From positions 1 through 64,000 of the forward strand of contig JAQBUI010000013.1 in the NCBI GenBank assembly GCA_027624035.1: a DNA stretch of 64,000 bases. Direction: 5' to 3'. The position numbers and the translations under genes were made by a program. Shown in pieces: positions 50,355 to 60,908 of the stretch. This stretch comes from Pseudomonadota bacterium (GTDB taxonomy: Bacteria; Pseudomonadota; Gammaproteobacteria; Pseudomonadales; Azotimanducaceae). The notes under the pieces are model-generated. The model was not told where the DNA came from. It did not search any database and saw nothing but the letters and a program-made list of their open reading frames with translations. The stretch's first letter is position 1. Each line of letters starts with the position of its first letter.

Positions 50355-52772
50355 CTAGCCGCTCGCCGGAGTACCTACAAGATCAGACGGCAACAGATTT
50401 TCGATAATCCGCTTCGTCGCCATCACTTCATTGTCGATAGGGTCATGTACGGTTGCATCCACAACATCCCGTAATACTTCCTTGGCCTTGCCGATGCGCA
50501 ATGATCTCGCCCAGTCGAGCGCCACGATGCCACGATTAACCTGTGACTTTCGTCCCTGCAACTGATCCGAGATCGCCAACGCTTCATCGAACAGGATCTG
50601 GGCCTGTGAATCCCTGCCAAGACGCATGTACAAGCGCGCATATTGACTCAGGATCAGACCGCGCTCACTGAGGTCATAGATCCTGGTCGCCCTGGGACTC
50701 CCCGTCTCAAGTCGGTTCAACGCCTCACGAGTACGGTTTTCGTGGATCATGCGGCTCGAAAGACGCAGTTCAAGGCGGTTGTATTCGAGCTCATTCTCCA
50801 GCTCTTCCATGAGCGCCAGCGCCTCGTAATAGCGACCAAGGCCGATGAGCGACTCAGCCAGCTTGGCGATCAACTGCTGTTTGCCGATCGCCTTGCCGGC
50901 ATTGTTGATCGACAATCTGGCACCGACAAAGTCGCCCAGATAACCCTGGGCCATGGCGATTTCTCCGAATGCGACCGATCGCTCGGTGGGAGGCAGTTCA
51001 GTGGCTGCCAGTACCGACGCTTCCTGCAGAATTTCATTAGCGAGGGTCGTGTTACGGGCGTCGTAGTAACGCATGGCAATTCTTGCGAACGCACTGATCC
51101 GACTTGACAGGTCCTTCATCTGGCCAGCGGTATTTTGCGCCTTCGCAAAATTCCTCTTGGCGAGGGCGTGATTGCCTTCTTCGGTCAGCGCGACTGCAAC
51201 TCTTGCGTACAGACTGGATCTATCAAGAGGGTTCGTGGCATCGCTCGCCATCGCTTCAACCAGGTCCAACGAGAAGCCCGGTTCACCCTGAACGCCGGCA
51301 TCACCGAGGCGTTTGCCCAGATTCAGCAAGACCATCGCCCGGGTATTCACATCGGAAATCCGGTCCAGGTCGAGACGAACTGTAGCCTTGAGCAGCTTGA
51401 TCTCATTGGGACGTTCGTCCGCCATATAGGCCACGCCAACTGACCCCAGAGCCTCGATTCGAATGACCGGATTCTTGATACGGTCGACCAGCGCTGATGC
51501 CTCATCAAACTTGCCAGCTTCAAGATAGAACTCAACATGATCCAGCAGATACTGGTCCCACTCCTGATCCTGTGCGAGCGTGTTCATCAGATCGATCAGT
51601 TTGGATCCGTCCAACTCGTCAATGGCTTCAACGACAACATCCGGGGCATCCGGATCAATCGGATCAGGTATGACCTTTTTCTCGGACAATACCGACAGGA
51701 CATTCTCGTGCCCATGTTCCATCAAAGGTGGTGAAATCTGATTCAGTGCTTGCGGCGGGAAGCTGGTCAAGCCTGTCAGACCGCTGACCCCTCCGATGGT
51801 ATCGACATTGACCGGTGCCGGGGCGACCTCACCTTCACTCAACTGGGCCGTCATCTTGGGCAGCGCCATCTGGCCCGCCTTGGCGATGAAGGCAGAGGCA
51901 TCCGCCCCTTTCATCATTTGCTGGGCCGCGTCTACAATCGCCTTGCGGGCGTCATTGTGCCCTCTGATGACATCCGCGACATCCGCAATCTCGGTCACAA
52001 CCTGCTGGTTGCCGTTTTGCTGCAACCCGATGGCCGCAGACATAATGGGCGCAATCTGCTGAATCTCTTCGCTGGCCGGCTCCGCGACGAGTTCTTTATG
52101 GGCCATCTCTTCGAGGTACATGTCGGCATAGCGAAACGCAATGCCGGTCGCCATTACTATCAGGCAAGTGACCGCAAAACTGACCGAGATGGTGTATTTC
52201 TCAAAGAATTGCCACAATACGCTGGGCGGCTTGATGCCCAGCTCTGCCATGATCTCCAGTTCCAGCTTCCGGAGTCGTTCCAACTCGTTGCGTTTCTTCT
52301 CAAGTTCCTCGTCCCGGTCCCCCCTGAGTCGTGCATCACGCATCAGTCGTCGGCGGATTTTTTCCTTCTCCGCCTCTTCGCGCATCTTCTCTTCCCACTT
52401 GGCAATGACGAGCCCACACTTCGGGCACTGTTCCATCTTGCCACCACGTTCCATCTGCTCCTCATATTCACAGGAAGGGCAGATAAAGAGGTCCCGAATG
52501 TCCGCCTGGGTCATCTGCTCCAGGGACCATTCATCAGCGCCAACCTCCTGGATGTCGCATTTGCCGCCACAGCCACGAATTGCATCGACATACTTCATCG
52601 CAGTGGCGTCTTCGACACCCTTCAGGATGATCGTGGGCTTTCCGGACGCAAACCAGCTTTCGACTTTCGACTCATCCACCCGCAACGTTGACGCCAGTTT
52701 GCTCTTGACCTCATCCTCATCCTCCCCCTCCTCGATCTCGGGAAAGAAAAACAGGTTGACCTTTTCGCTCAT
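50355..52772 (-). CDS. Membrane protein with zinc ribbon, coiled coil and TPR-like repeats
   Basis: 805-residue protein I cannot assign to a known family. Order seen: an N-terminal globular part (1-95); a zinc ribbon with CPSC (98-101) and CPKC (116-119); a charged coiled coil (about 125-178); one membrane helix (about 195-214); then a long helical region (about 430-800) with TPR-like units. Its topology puts the ribbon and coiled coil on one face of the inner membrane and the repeats on the other. The ATG at 52772 starts MSEKVNLFFFPEIEEGE; an earlier in-frame start at 52853 is not supported. It is followed by a 163-bp gap and divergent from ilvC. Confidence 0.8.
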   Translation of the reverse strand: MSEKVNLFFFPEIEEGEDEDEVKSKLASTLRVDESKVESWFASGKPTIILKGVEDATAMKYVDAIRGCGGKCDIQEVGADEWSLEQMTQADIRDLFICPSCEYEEQMERGGKMEQCPKCGLVIAKWEEKMREEAEKEKIRRRLMRDARLRGDRDEELEKKRNELERLRKLELEIMAELGIKPPSVLWQFFEKYTISVSFAVTCLIVMATGIAFRYADMYLEEMAHKELVAEPASEEIQQIAPIMSAAIGLQQNGNQQVVTEIADVADVIRGHNDARKAIVDAAQQMMKGADASAFIAKAGQMALPKMTAQLSEGEVAPAPVNVDTIGGVSGLTGLTSFPPQALNQISPPLMEHGHENVLSVLSEKKVIPDPIDPDAPDVVVEAIDELDGSKLIDLMNTLAQDQEWDQYLLDHVEFYLEAGKFDEASALVDRIKNPVIRIEALGSVGVAYMADERPNEIKLLKATVRLDLDRISDVNTRAMVLLNLGKRLGDAGVQGEPGFSLDLVEAMASDATNPLDRSSLYARVAVALTEEGNHALAKRNFAKAQNTAGQMKDLSSRISAFARIAMRYYDARNTTLANEILQEASVLAATELPPTERSVAFGEIAMAQGYLGDFVGARLSINNAGKAIGKQQLIAKLAESLIGLGRYYEALALMEELENELEYNRLELRLSSRMIHENRTREALNRLETGSPRATRIYDLSERGLILSQYARLYMRLGRDSQAQILFDEALAISDQLQGRKSQVNRGIVALDWARSLRIGKAKEVLRDVVDATVHDPIDNEVMATKRIIENLLPSDLVGTPASG

Positions 52773-54590
<1,818 letters not shown>

Positions 54591-54644
54591 GTACCACCGC
54601 GGCGCGGTAAAAGCGGCAAGCGGTAACGAGTACAGGAATTCTCT

Positions 54645-54914
54645 ATGAGCTACCACCATGTCCGGTATGCCGTCGAAGGTAACATTGCCATCGTGACCCT
54701 CGCCCGGCCCCATTTCCGCAACGCACAGAGTCGAGTGCTCCTGGAGGAACTGGACCATGCCTTCCTGACCGCGTCCGATGACGATGCGGTCAAGGTCATT
54801 ATTCTGACCGGAGAAGGCGAACACTTTTCGGCGGGCCATGACCTGGGGACCGCAGAGGAGCAGCAGGACCAGCAGGACCATTCGAACACCGGCTTTCCGT
54901 CCGGGAAGTCATGA
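54645..54914 (+). pseudogene. Truncated enoyl-CoA hydratase (N-terminal third only)
   Basis: 89 residues matching the start of crotonase-fold hydratases: NIAIVTLARPHFRNAQSR, ILTGEGEHFSAGHDLGT, up to the first oxyanion-hole region. It then runs into low-complexity EEQQDQQDQ sequence and a stop. About two thirds of the enzyme (second oxyanion hole and C-terminus) is missing, so it cannot be a working hydratase. It sits between ilvC (54 bp upstream) and the MetX-family gene. It is most likely a remnant, unless it has been reused as a small domain. Confidence 0.75.
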
Positions 54915-55094
54915 CTTCAACGTAACCTGGTGCGACCCGGCGATTTCCCGGACCAGAACCAACCGGTCGCCGCCATACCATCAGCCAATATAAGCCAGGA
55001 TTGGGGTAGTTCATTGGACACCACTGGCGCCACCCACATTTTCGACCGGGGCAAAGACGTAGTAACATTGACTGATCCAGAGGAAGCAACCACC

Positions 55095-56213
55095 ATGCCA
55101 CCAGCCCGAAAGATCCACCACATCGCCGGGTCGTTCAAGATGCGCAACGGCGTCCTTCAGGACCCGGAAGTGGCCTATGAGACCTGGGGTCAGCTGAACT
55201 ACCAGCAGGACAACGCTATCCTCCTGTTCACGGGTCTGTCGCCCTCCGCCCACGCGGCATCTTCGACCCTGGACCACTCTACCGGCTGGTGGGAACAGAT
55301 GATCGGCGAAGACAAACCAATCGACACCGACAAGTACTTCGTGATCTGCGTGAATTCCCTCGGTAGCTGTTTTGGCTCGACAGGACCGGCCAGTATCAAT
55401 CCCGCAACCGGAGAGCGCTATCGCCTCGATTTTCCGGTACTCACCATCGAGGACATCGCCCACGCCGGACAGAGCGTCGTCAATGCCCTGGGCATCAAGA
55501 AGCTGCATGCGGTCATCGGCGCGTCCATGGGCGGTATGACCAGCATTGCCCACAGCATCCTGTATCCGGATGTTGCCGACGGGCTGGTTTCCATATCCGG
55601 TGCCGCCCGGGCACAGCCATTTTCCATCGCGGTCCGCTCGCTGCAACGGGAGATGATCCGCAGCGATGATGGCTGGAACAACGGCCAGTACGACCAGCCC
55701 CCGTCAACCGGTATGAAGCTCGCTCGCAAGCTCGGCATGCTGAGCTACCGAAGTGCGGCCGAATTTACCAAACGTTTTGGACGGGAGCGTGTCCCCGAGG
55801 AAAGGCAGACGGGCAATCCTTTCGACATCGACTTTGAGGTTGAATCCTACCTGGATGCTCATGCCAGGAAATTCATCGGCAGCTTCGACGCCAACTGCTA
55901 TCTGTATCTTTCTCGTGCCATGGATCTGTTTGACGTCGCCGACCACGGTGGCTCGGTTGAACACGGGCTGAATCGGGTCGGCGCCCGCCGGGTCATGGTG
56001 ATCGGAGTGAAGACCGATCTGTTGTTCCCGCTGTGGCAGCAACGCGAACTTGCGGAAGGCCTGAGGGGCAACCAGCGGGAGGTTTCCTTCCACGCCCTCG
56101 ACTCCATCCAGGGCCACGACGCATTTCTGGTGGACATGGACCAGTTCCGGCCCCTGATCTGCGACTTTTTCAACTGCTCCATGAATCAGCCGGGGCAGCT
56201 TCGATCTATCTGA
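55095..56213 (+). CDS. MetX-family homoserine O-acyltransferase-like protein
   Basis: 372-residue alpha/beta-hydrolase-fold acyltransferase. The nucleophile elbow is GASMGGMTS (Ser in the middle), the oxyanion-side LFTGLSPSAHA and NSLGSCFGSTGPASINPATG match MetX. The catalytic Asp and His are in IGVKTDLLFP and GHDAFL. MetX makes O-acetylhomoserine; some relatives use succinyl-CoA or L-serine, and residues that decide this are not clear here. The ATG at 55095 has AGAGGAAG 7 nt upstream; an open frame to 54930 has no support. An intrinsic terminator follows at 56263. Confidence 0.88.
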   Translation: MPPARKIHHIAGSFKMRNGVLQDPEVAYETWGQLNYQQDNAILLFTGLSPSAHAASSTLDHSTGWWEQMIGEDKPIDTDKYFVICVNSLGSCFGSTGPASINPATGERYRLDFPVLTIEDIAHAGQSVVNALGIKKLHAVIGASMGGMTSIAHSILYPDVADGLVSISGAARAQPFSIAVRSLQREMIRSDDGWNNGQYDQPPSTGMKLARKLGMLSYRSAAEFTKRFGRERVPEERQTGNPFDIDFEVESYLDAHARKFIGSFDANCYLYLSRAMDLFDVADHGGSVEHGLNRVGARRVMVIGVKTDLLFPLWQQRELAEGLRGNQREVSFHALDSIQGHDAFLVDMDQFRPLICDFFNCSMNQPGQLRSI

Positions 56214-56262
56214 TTCTCAGGACGACTCCCTGACGGTGGCCAGGTGAAGAAATCCGCGGTAC

Positions 56263-56291
56263 AAAAAAAGGGGCCGACCAGCCCCTTTTTT
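56263..56291. terminator. Two-way intrinsic terminator
   Basis: AAAAAAA (56263-56269), GGGGC (56270-56274), loop CGACCA, GCCCC (56281-56285), then TTTTTT (56286-56291). It has an A tract on one side and a T tract on the other, so it can end both the MetX transcript (stop 56213) and the convergent acyl-CoA dehydrogenase transcript (stop 56318). Confidence 0.9.
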
Positions 56292-56317
56292 GATGGCCTC
56301 TCGGCTAACGAACCAGC

Positions 56318-57448
56318 CTAGTAGCCCTGCAAAACACCATAGCGATCCCGGTGGAAGGCACTGTTGCCAAAGGTATGCTCGCAGACCCGTGATCGCTTCA
56401 GGAAGAAGCCAATCTCGTATTCATCCGTCATGCCGATGCCTCCATGCATCTGAACCCCTTCGCTGCTCACGAGGTTGTAGGTGTCGTTCAGCCGGGCCTT
56501 AGCGAGGCTGGCCATCTCGGCGAGGTCTTCGCGCCCCTCATCCAGCGCCGAGAGTGCATCCAGGACGACCGACTTGGACAATTCGACCTCGCAGAACATC
56601 TGCGCCGCACGATGCTTGAGCGCCTGGAAAGATCCAATGGGCACGCCAAACTGCTCACGCACCTTGAGGTATTCAACGGTACGTTCAAAACACTCCTGCA
56701 GACCCCCGAGCATCTCGGCAGCCAGCACGATGCGACCGGCATCCAGCACCTTGTCCAGTACGTCTGCACCCTTGCCCTCGGCCCCGAGCAGCACCCCTTC
56801 GGCACCATCAAACTCGATGTTGGCCGCGTTTCGGCTGTCAGCCATGATCGTACGGGTCACCTTGACCCCACTGCCCTCACGATCGACCAGCACCAGCGTC
56901 AGACCATCACGGTCACCAGCACTGCCGGAAGATCGCGCGACCACCACGATCTTGTCCGCCACGTGACCATCGAGCACAAACTTCTTACTGCCAGTCACCT
57001 TATAGCCACTACCGGACTTCTCGGCACTGGTATTCGCGCCGTAAGGGTTGTGATGAGGCGTCTCTTCCAACGCCAGCGCCAACAGCAATTCGCCACCGGC
57101 AACCTTCGGCAAGAGATCGCTCTTTAGATCGTCACTGCCACCTTCGACGATCGCTCCGGCACCCAGCACTGCGGTTGCCAGCAGGGGCGAACAGGTCAGC
57201 GTACGACCACACTCCTCCATGACCACACCCATACCCATGTAACCAAAACCCAACCCGCCAAAGTCCTCGGGGATAGTAATGCCGGCCCAACCCAGTTCGA
57301 CCATCTGTTGCCAGGTCTGCTTGTCAAAACCCAGTTCGTTCTTCTCATCACGCAGCTTTCGCATCTGGGTAATGGGTGTGTTGTTGGTGCAGAAATCCTT
57401 CGCCGCATCCTTGAGCATGCTCTGCTCTTCGTTGAGTACCAAAGGCAT
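56318..57448 (-). CDS. Acyl-CoA dehydrogenase
   Basis: 376-residue acyl-CoA dehydrogenase beginning MPLVLNEEQSMLKDAAKDF. Family signatures: IPEDFGGLGFGYMG, the beta-domain LALEETPHHNPYG, KVREQFGVPIGSFQALKHRAAQM and QMHGGIGMTDEYEIGFFLKR. The Glu of the active site was not located with confidence. It is a single gene with a near-palindromic TTGACTAGTTAA (57469-57480 on the minus strand) upstream. The substrate chain is unknown. Confidence 0.92.
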   Translation of the reverse strand: MPLVLNEEQSMLKDAAKDFCTNNTPITQMRKLRDEKNELGFDKQTWQQMVELGWAGITIPEDFGGLGFGYMGMGVVMEECGRTLTCSPLLATAVLGAGAIVEGGSDDLKSDLLPKVAGGELLLALALEETPHHNPYGANTSAEKSGSGYKVTGSKKFVLDGHVADKIVVVARSSGSAGDRDGLTLVLVDREGSGVKVTRTIMADSRNAANIEFDGAEGVLLGAEGKGADVLDKVLDAGRIVLAAEMLGGLQECFERTVEYLKVREQFGVPIGSFQALKHRAAQMFCEVELSKSVVLDALSALDEGREDLAEMASLAKARLNDTYNLVSSEGVQMHGGIGMTDEYEIGFFLKRSRVCEHTFGNSAFHRDRYGVLQGY

Positions 57449-57822
57449 ATCGTCTACTCCTATCCTGTCTTAACTAGTCAAAGTGATCTGTCTATCCGCG
57501 ATCAGGTCATTGCCCGCGCGGGCGTCCATCAAAGCGGCACGGTCGAGAGCGCACTGTATCGAATTCCGGGCTTAAACACTAATCAACATCGCATCCATTC
57601 GGCCGCTCCGAGACGGTCTGACCATAATTGCCTGCCACGCACTGACCTCGCATTGATGTGGGGCAATTTGGCAGGAGTCGGACCCCGCCACTTCGGCCAA
57701 CCGAGGATGGAGGATGATCGATGCTCAACAGTAGCAAAATGTGTCCACCAACAAAATAGCCAGTGGAGCGCCATTGACCATCGTGATTCCAGTCGATAAG
57801 TTGCGCCGAACAAGGAGGCAAC
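57449..57822. promoter_or_regulatory. 374-bp divergent gap with promoter of the ketopantoate-reductase-like gene
   Basis: TTGACC (57774-57779), a 17-bp spacer and TAAGTT (57797-57802) form a fair sigma-70 promoter. A perfect AAGGAGG ribosome-binding site (57812-57818) precedes the ATG at 57823, giving a leader of about 15 nt. A long open frame on the minus strand crosses this gap but has no coding character. Apart from the near-palindrome noted for the neighbouring dehydrogenase nothing else is seen. Confidence 0.5.
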
Positions 57823-58788
57823 ATGCGTCACATTATCTACGGTGCCGGGGCCATCGGTGGCAGTATCGGTGCACGGCTTCATCTGGCAGGCAAGCAGGTT
57901 GTGCTGATCGCAAGAGGTGATCACTACAACGAATTGCGAACCCGCGGCTTGAGATACAGAAACCCTGAATCCGACGTTCGTCTGGAGATTCCGGTAGTGG
58001 ACCATCCCCGGAAGATCGAATTTGCCGAAGACGACGTGGTGTTTTTCACCATGAAATCCCAGCATACCCATGGCGCGCTGCTGGACCTCCGGGACAACGC
58101 TGACCCGCGCACGCCCATCGTCTGCTGTCAGAACGGTGTATCCAACGAACCAGCGGCACTGCGATGGTTCACCAACGTCTATGGGATGGTGGTGATGCTG
58201 CCGGCAACCCACCTCGAACCGGGTGAGATCCTGCATTACGCTACGGTCCCCGGAGGCTTTCTCGACTGCGGACGGTTCCCCGGTGGCATCGACGATGTGA
58301 TTGCCAGCGTCGCCGCTGACCTCACCGATGCGGGTTTCACTGCCAGGCCCGACGAACGCGCCATGCGCTGGAAATATGCCAAGCTGCTCCAGAACCTTGG
58401 TAATTCCCTGCAGGCGCTATGTGAGCGTGACTACGGTGATCTGATGAGCCGGGCAAGGCAGGAAGCCCTTGCGGTATATGACGCCGCAGGCGTGGACTGC
58501 GCCACAAGGGATGAGACCCGGGAACAATTCAAGGGTGGCAGCAGCGGCGCCATCGCGGGAGTTGAACGCGGGGGAGGCTCGTCCTGGCAAAGCCTGGCAC
58601 GAGGCACTGGTGATATTGAGACGGACTACCTGAATGGAGAAATCTGCTATCTGGGCAGACTGCATGGCATTCCGACGCCTGTGAACGAGACACTGACCGT
58701 ACTGGCTGCACGAGCCATTCGGACCGGTGTCTCACCGGGGTCTATGACCGCCGAGCAGATCCAGACCGAGGTCATGAACCGGTCCTGA
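57823..58788 (+). CDS. 2-dehydropantoate 2-reductase family protein (PanE/ApbA-like)
   Basis: 321-residue NADP-dependent ketopantoate reductase-like enzyme. The Rossmann motif is GAGAIGGSIGARL (7-19), followed by ENxxxK-type CQNGVSNEPA and the catalytic-Lys region MRWKYAKLLQNLGN. Canonical PanE makes pantoate for CoA synthesis, but many paralogues with C-terminal differences act on other 2-keto acids. No panB/panC gene is near, so panE is not assigned. The start is set by AAGGAGG 4 nt upstream of the ATG. Confidence 0.88.
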   Translation: MRHIIYGAGAIGGSIGARLHLAGKQVVLIARGDHYNELRTRGLRYRNPESDVRLEIPVVDHPRKIEFAEDDVVFFTMKSQHTHGALLDLRDNADPRTPIVCCQNGVSNEPAALRWFTNVYGMVVMLPATHLEPGEILHYATVPGGFLDCGRFPGGIDDVIASVAADLTDAGFTARPDERAMRWKYAKLLQNLGNSLQALCERDYGDLMSRARQEALAVYDAAGVDCATRDETREQFKGGSSGAIAGVERGGGSSWQSLARGTGDIETDYLNGEICYLGRLHGIPTPVNETLTVLAARAIRTGVSPGSMTAEQIQTEVMNRS

Positions 58789-58838
58789 ACCAGTCCCGAT
58801 ACCACCCTCTACTCGACGCACAATCAGTGGTTATCTAG

Positions 58839-58979
58839 GGAAGCTCTGATCAATTGGATTTTTTCGCGAGAGCAAGGCGGAGGCGCCCGCAGAAAATCGC
58901 GAAAACGCTTCAATTTCGCGATGTTTCGAGGACGACTCCAACGCAGCTATCGCGGAAAAAGACATTGATCAGAGGTTCC
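58839..58979. mobile_element. 141-bp MITE with 16-bp inverted ends and CTAG target duplication
   Basis: The terminal inverted repeats GGAAGCTCTGATCAAT (58839-58854) and GGAACCTCTGATCAAT (58979-58964, minus strand) match at 15 of 16 positions. They are flanked by identical CTAG at 58835-58838 and 58980-58983. There is no gene inside, so it is a non-autonomous element. A 4-bp CTAG duplication and ends starting with GG fit IS5-type transposases (target YTAR). The right CTAG supplies the TAG stop of the enoyl-CoA hydratase gene at 58980-59786. No other copy was found by eye in the window. Confidence 0.85.
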
Positions 58980-59786
58980 CTAGCGGCCCTTGAATTCGGC
59001 ATCACGTTTTTCAAGAAACGCCCGCACGCCCTCGCGATTGTCTTCAGTAGCCCCCGCAGCAGCCTGCAGGTTGGCTTCCAGCTGCAGCTGTTCCTCGAAG
59101 CTGTTGTTGGGGCTCTCCCAGTACAGGCGACGAATCAGGCCCAGGGACTTCGGCCCGTTGGCCAGGCGCTCCGCCAGAGCCATGGCCTCGGTCATCAGTT
59201 CTTCGTCCTCGACCACTCGATTCACGAGGCCCCACTCAAGTGCCTGTTGCGCTGGCAGACGTTCGGCCAGCAGTGACAGTTCCAACGCCCGGTTCCAGCC
59301 AATCATGCGCGGCAAATAGTAGGTGGACCCACCATCTGGAACGAGACCAATCCGGGCAAACGCCTGCATGAAGTAGGCGCTCCTGGCGGCCACCACCAGA
59401 TCGGCCATGATGGCAAAGCTCATCCCGACACCGACCGCCGGGCCATTGACTGCCGTCACCATTGGAATGTCCAGATTGCGGAGCTGGTTGATGAGCGGAT
59501 GATAGTGGGATTCGAGGGCGGACCCCGCGGTCGCCATGGCGCTCCCCGAGCCGGATTCACCACGTCCCTGGAGATTGGCACCGGCACAGAATCCTCGCCC
59601 GACTCCCGTCAGCAGCAGACACCGGGCATCGCCGGCAGCGATGCTGCGGACCGCGTGCGAGAGCTCCCCCACCATGTCGATGGAGATGGCATTGAGCACG
59701 GCCGGCGCGTTGAATTTAAGCACGGCGACATTACCCACCTGGTCCAGTTCAATTTTCTCGTACTCCATTCCGGCACACCCACTCAT
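58980..59786 (-). CDS. Enoyl-CoA hydratase/isomerase family protein
   Basis: 268-residue crotonase-fold protein. First oxyanion region: TGVGRGFCAGANLQGRG; second: VNGPAVGVGMSFAIMADLVVAA; the third position reads IGLVPDGGSTYYLPRMIG, with Pro-Asp-Gly-Gly as in PaaG/PaaB-like isomerases. It could be a hydratase or a ring-opening/isomerising crotonase. The TAG stop is formed by the target duplication of the MITE. Two starts are possible (59786 or Met7 at 59768); neither has a strong ribosome-binding site. Confidence 0.9.
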   Translation of the reverse strand: MSGCAGMEYEKIELDQVGNVAVLKFNAPAVLNAISIDMVGELSHAVRSIAAGDARCLLLTGVGRGFCAGANLQGRGESGSGSAMATAGSALESHYHPLINQLRNLDIPMVTAVNGPAVGVGMSFAIMADLVVAARSAYFMQAFARIGLVPDGGSTYYLPRMIGWNRALELSLLAERLPAQQALEWGLVNRVVEDEELMTEAMALAERLANGPKSLGLIRRLYWESPNNSFEEQLQLEANLQAAAGATEDNREGVRAFLEKRDAEFKGR

Positions 59787-59844
59787 TGATCAAAGAGGTT
59801 AATATAGGTGAAGTGCCAAACGAATAACAGAAAAGGACTGCACA

Positions 59845-60906
59845 GTGGTAGACAACATATCCCGACGCGGCTTCGACCCCCTGACCTATCGATTCGAAAA
59901 CGAGGCCCCTGCACCCGGGAGCGTCACCGAAGTCGCCGAGGACGTATTCTGGATTCGGATGCCCCTGTGGGGACGCCTGAATCACATCAATGTCTGGTTA
60001 CTCCGGGACTACGATGGCTGGACCATCGTGGACACGGGTATTTTCACCGAGAACGTTCAGGGACTGTGGAAGAAGGTGTTCGAACAGCATCTGGACGGCA
60101 AGCCGGTACGACGGGTGATTGCGACCCACCTGCACACTGACCATACGGGCAATGCCGGCTGGATCTGCCGGGAGCATCACTGCGATCTGTGGATGAGCCG
60201 AAGTGACTTCTATATGTGCAAGACCATGGCCCATGACGGCCCATCGGATGTTCCCGACGATGCCATCCGTTTCTACCGGCGCGCCGGATTCGATGAAGAT
60301 CGTCTGACACGATATCGCGAGCGATTCGGTCAGTTCGGGGCCAGCATCTCACCACTGCCCGCCGGGTATCAGCGCATCGATGACGGTCAGTACATCGACA
60401 TTGGTGGCCGCGAATGGCGTGCGGTCATCGGCCATGGCCACGCGCCCGAGCACGTCTGTCTGTACTGCCCTGAACTCAAGATCATTATCGCGGGCGACCA
60501 GATCCTGCCGAAAATCACACCCAATGTCAGTGTTCAGCCGTCGGAGCCCAATGCCAACCCGCTGCGGGACTGGATCAATTCCTGTGCCCGATTCAGGGAA
60601 TTACTGCCGCCTAATCTGCTGGTGTTGCCCGCCCACGAAAACCTGTACGAGGGCGTGCACGAGCGATTGACAGAACTGATCGACTGGCACGAAGTCGCCC
60701 TCGAGAAACTCTACGATATGTGCAAGGAACCCAAGCGAGCCGTAGATGTGTTCCCGGCGCTGTTCAAGAGCAAAATCACGGATATGAGCTATTTCCCTGC
60801 CACCGGCGAGTCCATCGCGCATCTGCACTGCGCCCTCGAGCGACGGATGCTCACCGTGGAAGAGGATGAACATGGCGTCGCCTGGTGGCGCCAGGCGCGT
60901 CGTTAG
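59845..60906 (+). CDS. MBL-fold metallo-hydrolase
   Basis: 353-residue metallo-beta-lactamase-fold hydrolase. Metal ligands: HLHTDHTGNAG (about residues 95-105), IGHGHAPEHVC, AGDQILPK and the late PAHENLYEG. The C-terminal tail is longer than in simple MBL enzymes. The GTG start at 59845 follows AAGGA about 9 nt upstream. It lies between an enoyl-CoA hydratase and a secreted cyclase-family gene. A thioester or lactone substrate would suit the context, but this is inference. Confidence 0.88.
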   Translation: MVDNISRRGFDPLTYRFENEAPAPGSVTEVAEDVFWIRMPLWGRLNHINVWLLRDYDGWTIVDTGIFTENVQGLWKKVFEQHLDGKPVRRVIATHLHTDHTGNAGWICREHHCDLWMSRSDFYMCKTMAHDGPSDVPDDAIRFYRRAGFDEDRLTRYRERFGQFGASISPLPAGYQRIDDGQYIDIGGREWRAVIGHGHAPEHVCLYCPELKIIIAGDQILPKITPNVSVQPSEPNANPLRDWINSCARFRELLPPNLLVLPAHENLYEGVHERLTELIDWHEVALEKLYDMCKEPKRAVDVFPALFKSKITDMSYFPATGESIAHLHCALERRMLTVEEDEHGVAWWRQARR

Positions 60907-60908
60907 GT

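Noticed and set aside
57583-58236. 217-codon open frame on the minus strand opposite the ketopantoate-reductase-like gene
   Set aside because: It overlaps a clearly conserved gene and shows no domain or ribosome-binding site; it is a by-product of high GC.
59770-59810. A second end of the MITE near 59783 (ATTGATCA-AAGAGGTT resembles the right terminus)
   Set aside because: It needs an inserted base, lacks the terminal GGAACC part and has no partner end or CTAG.
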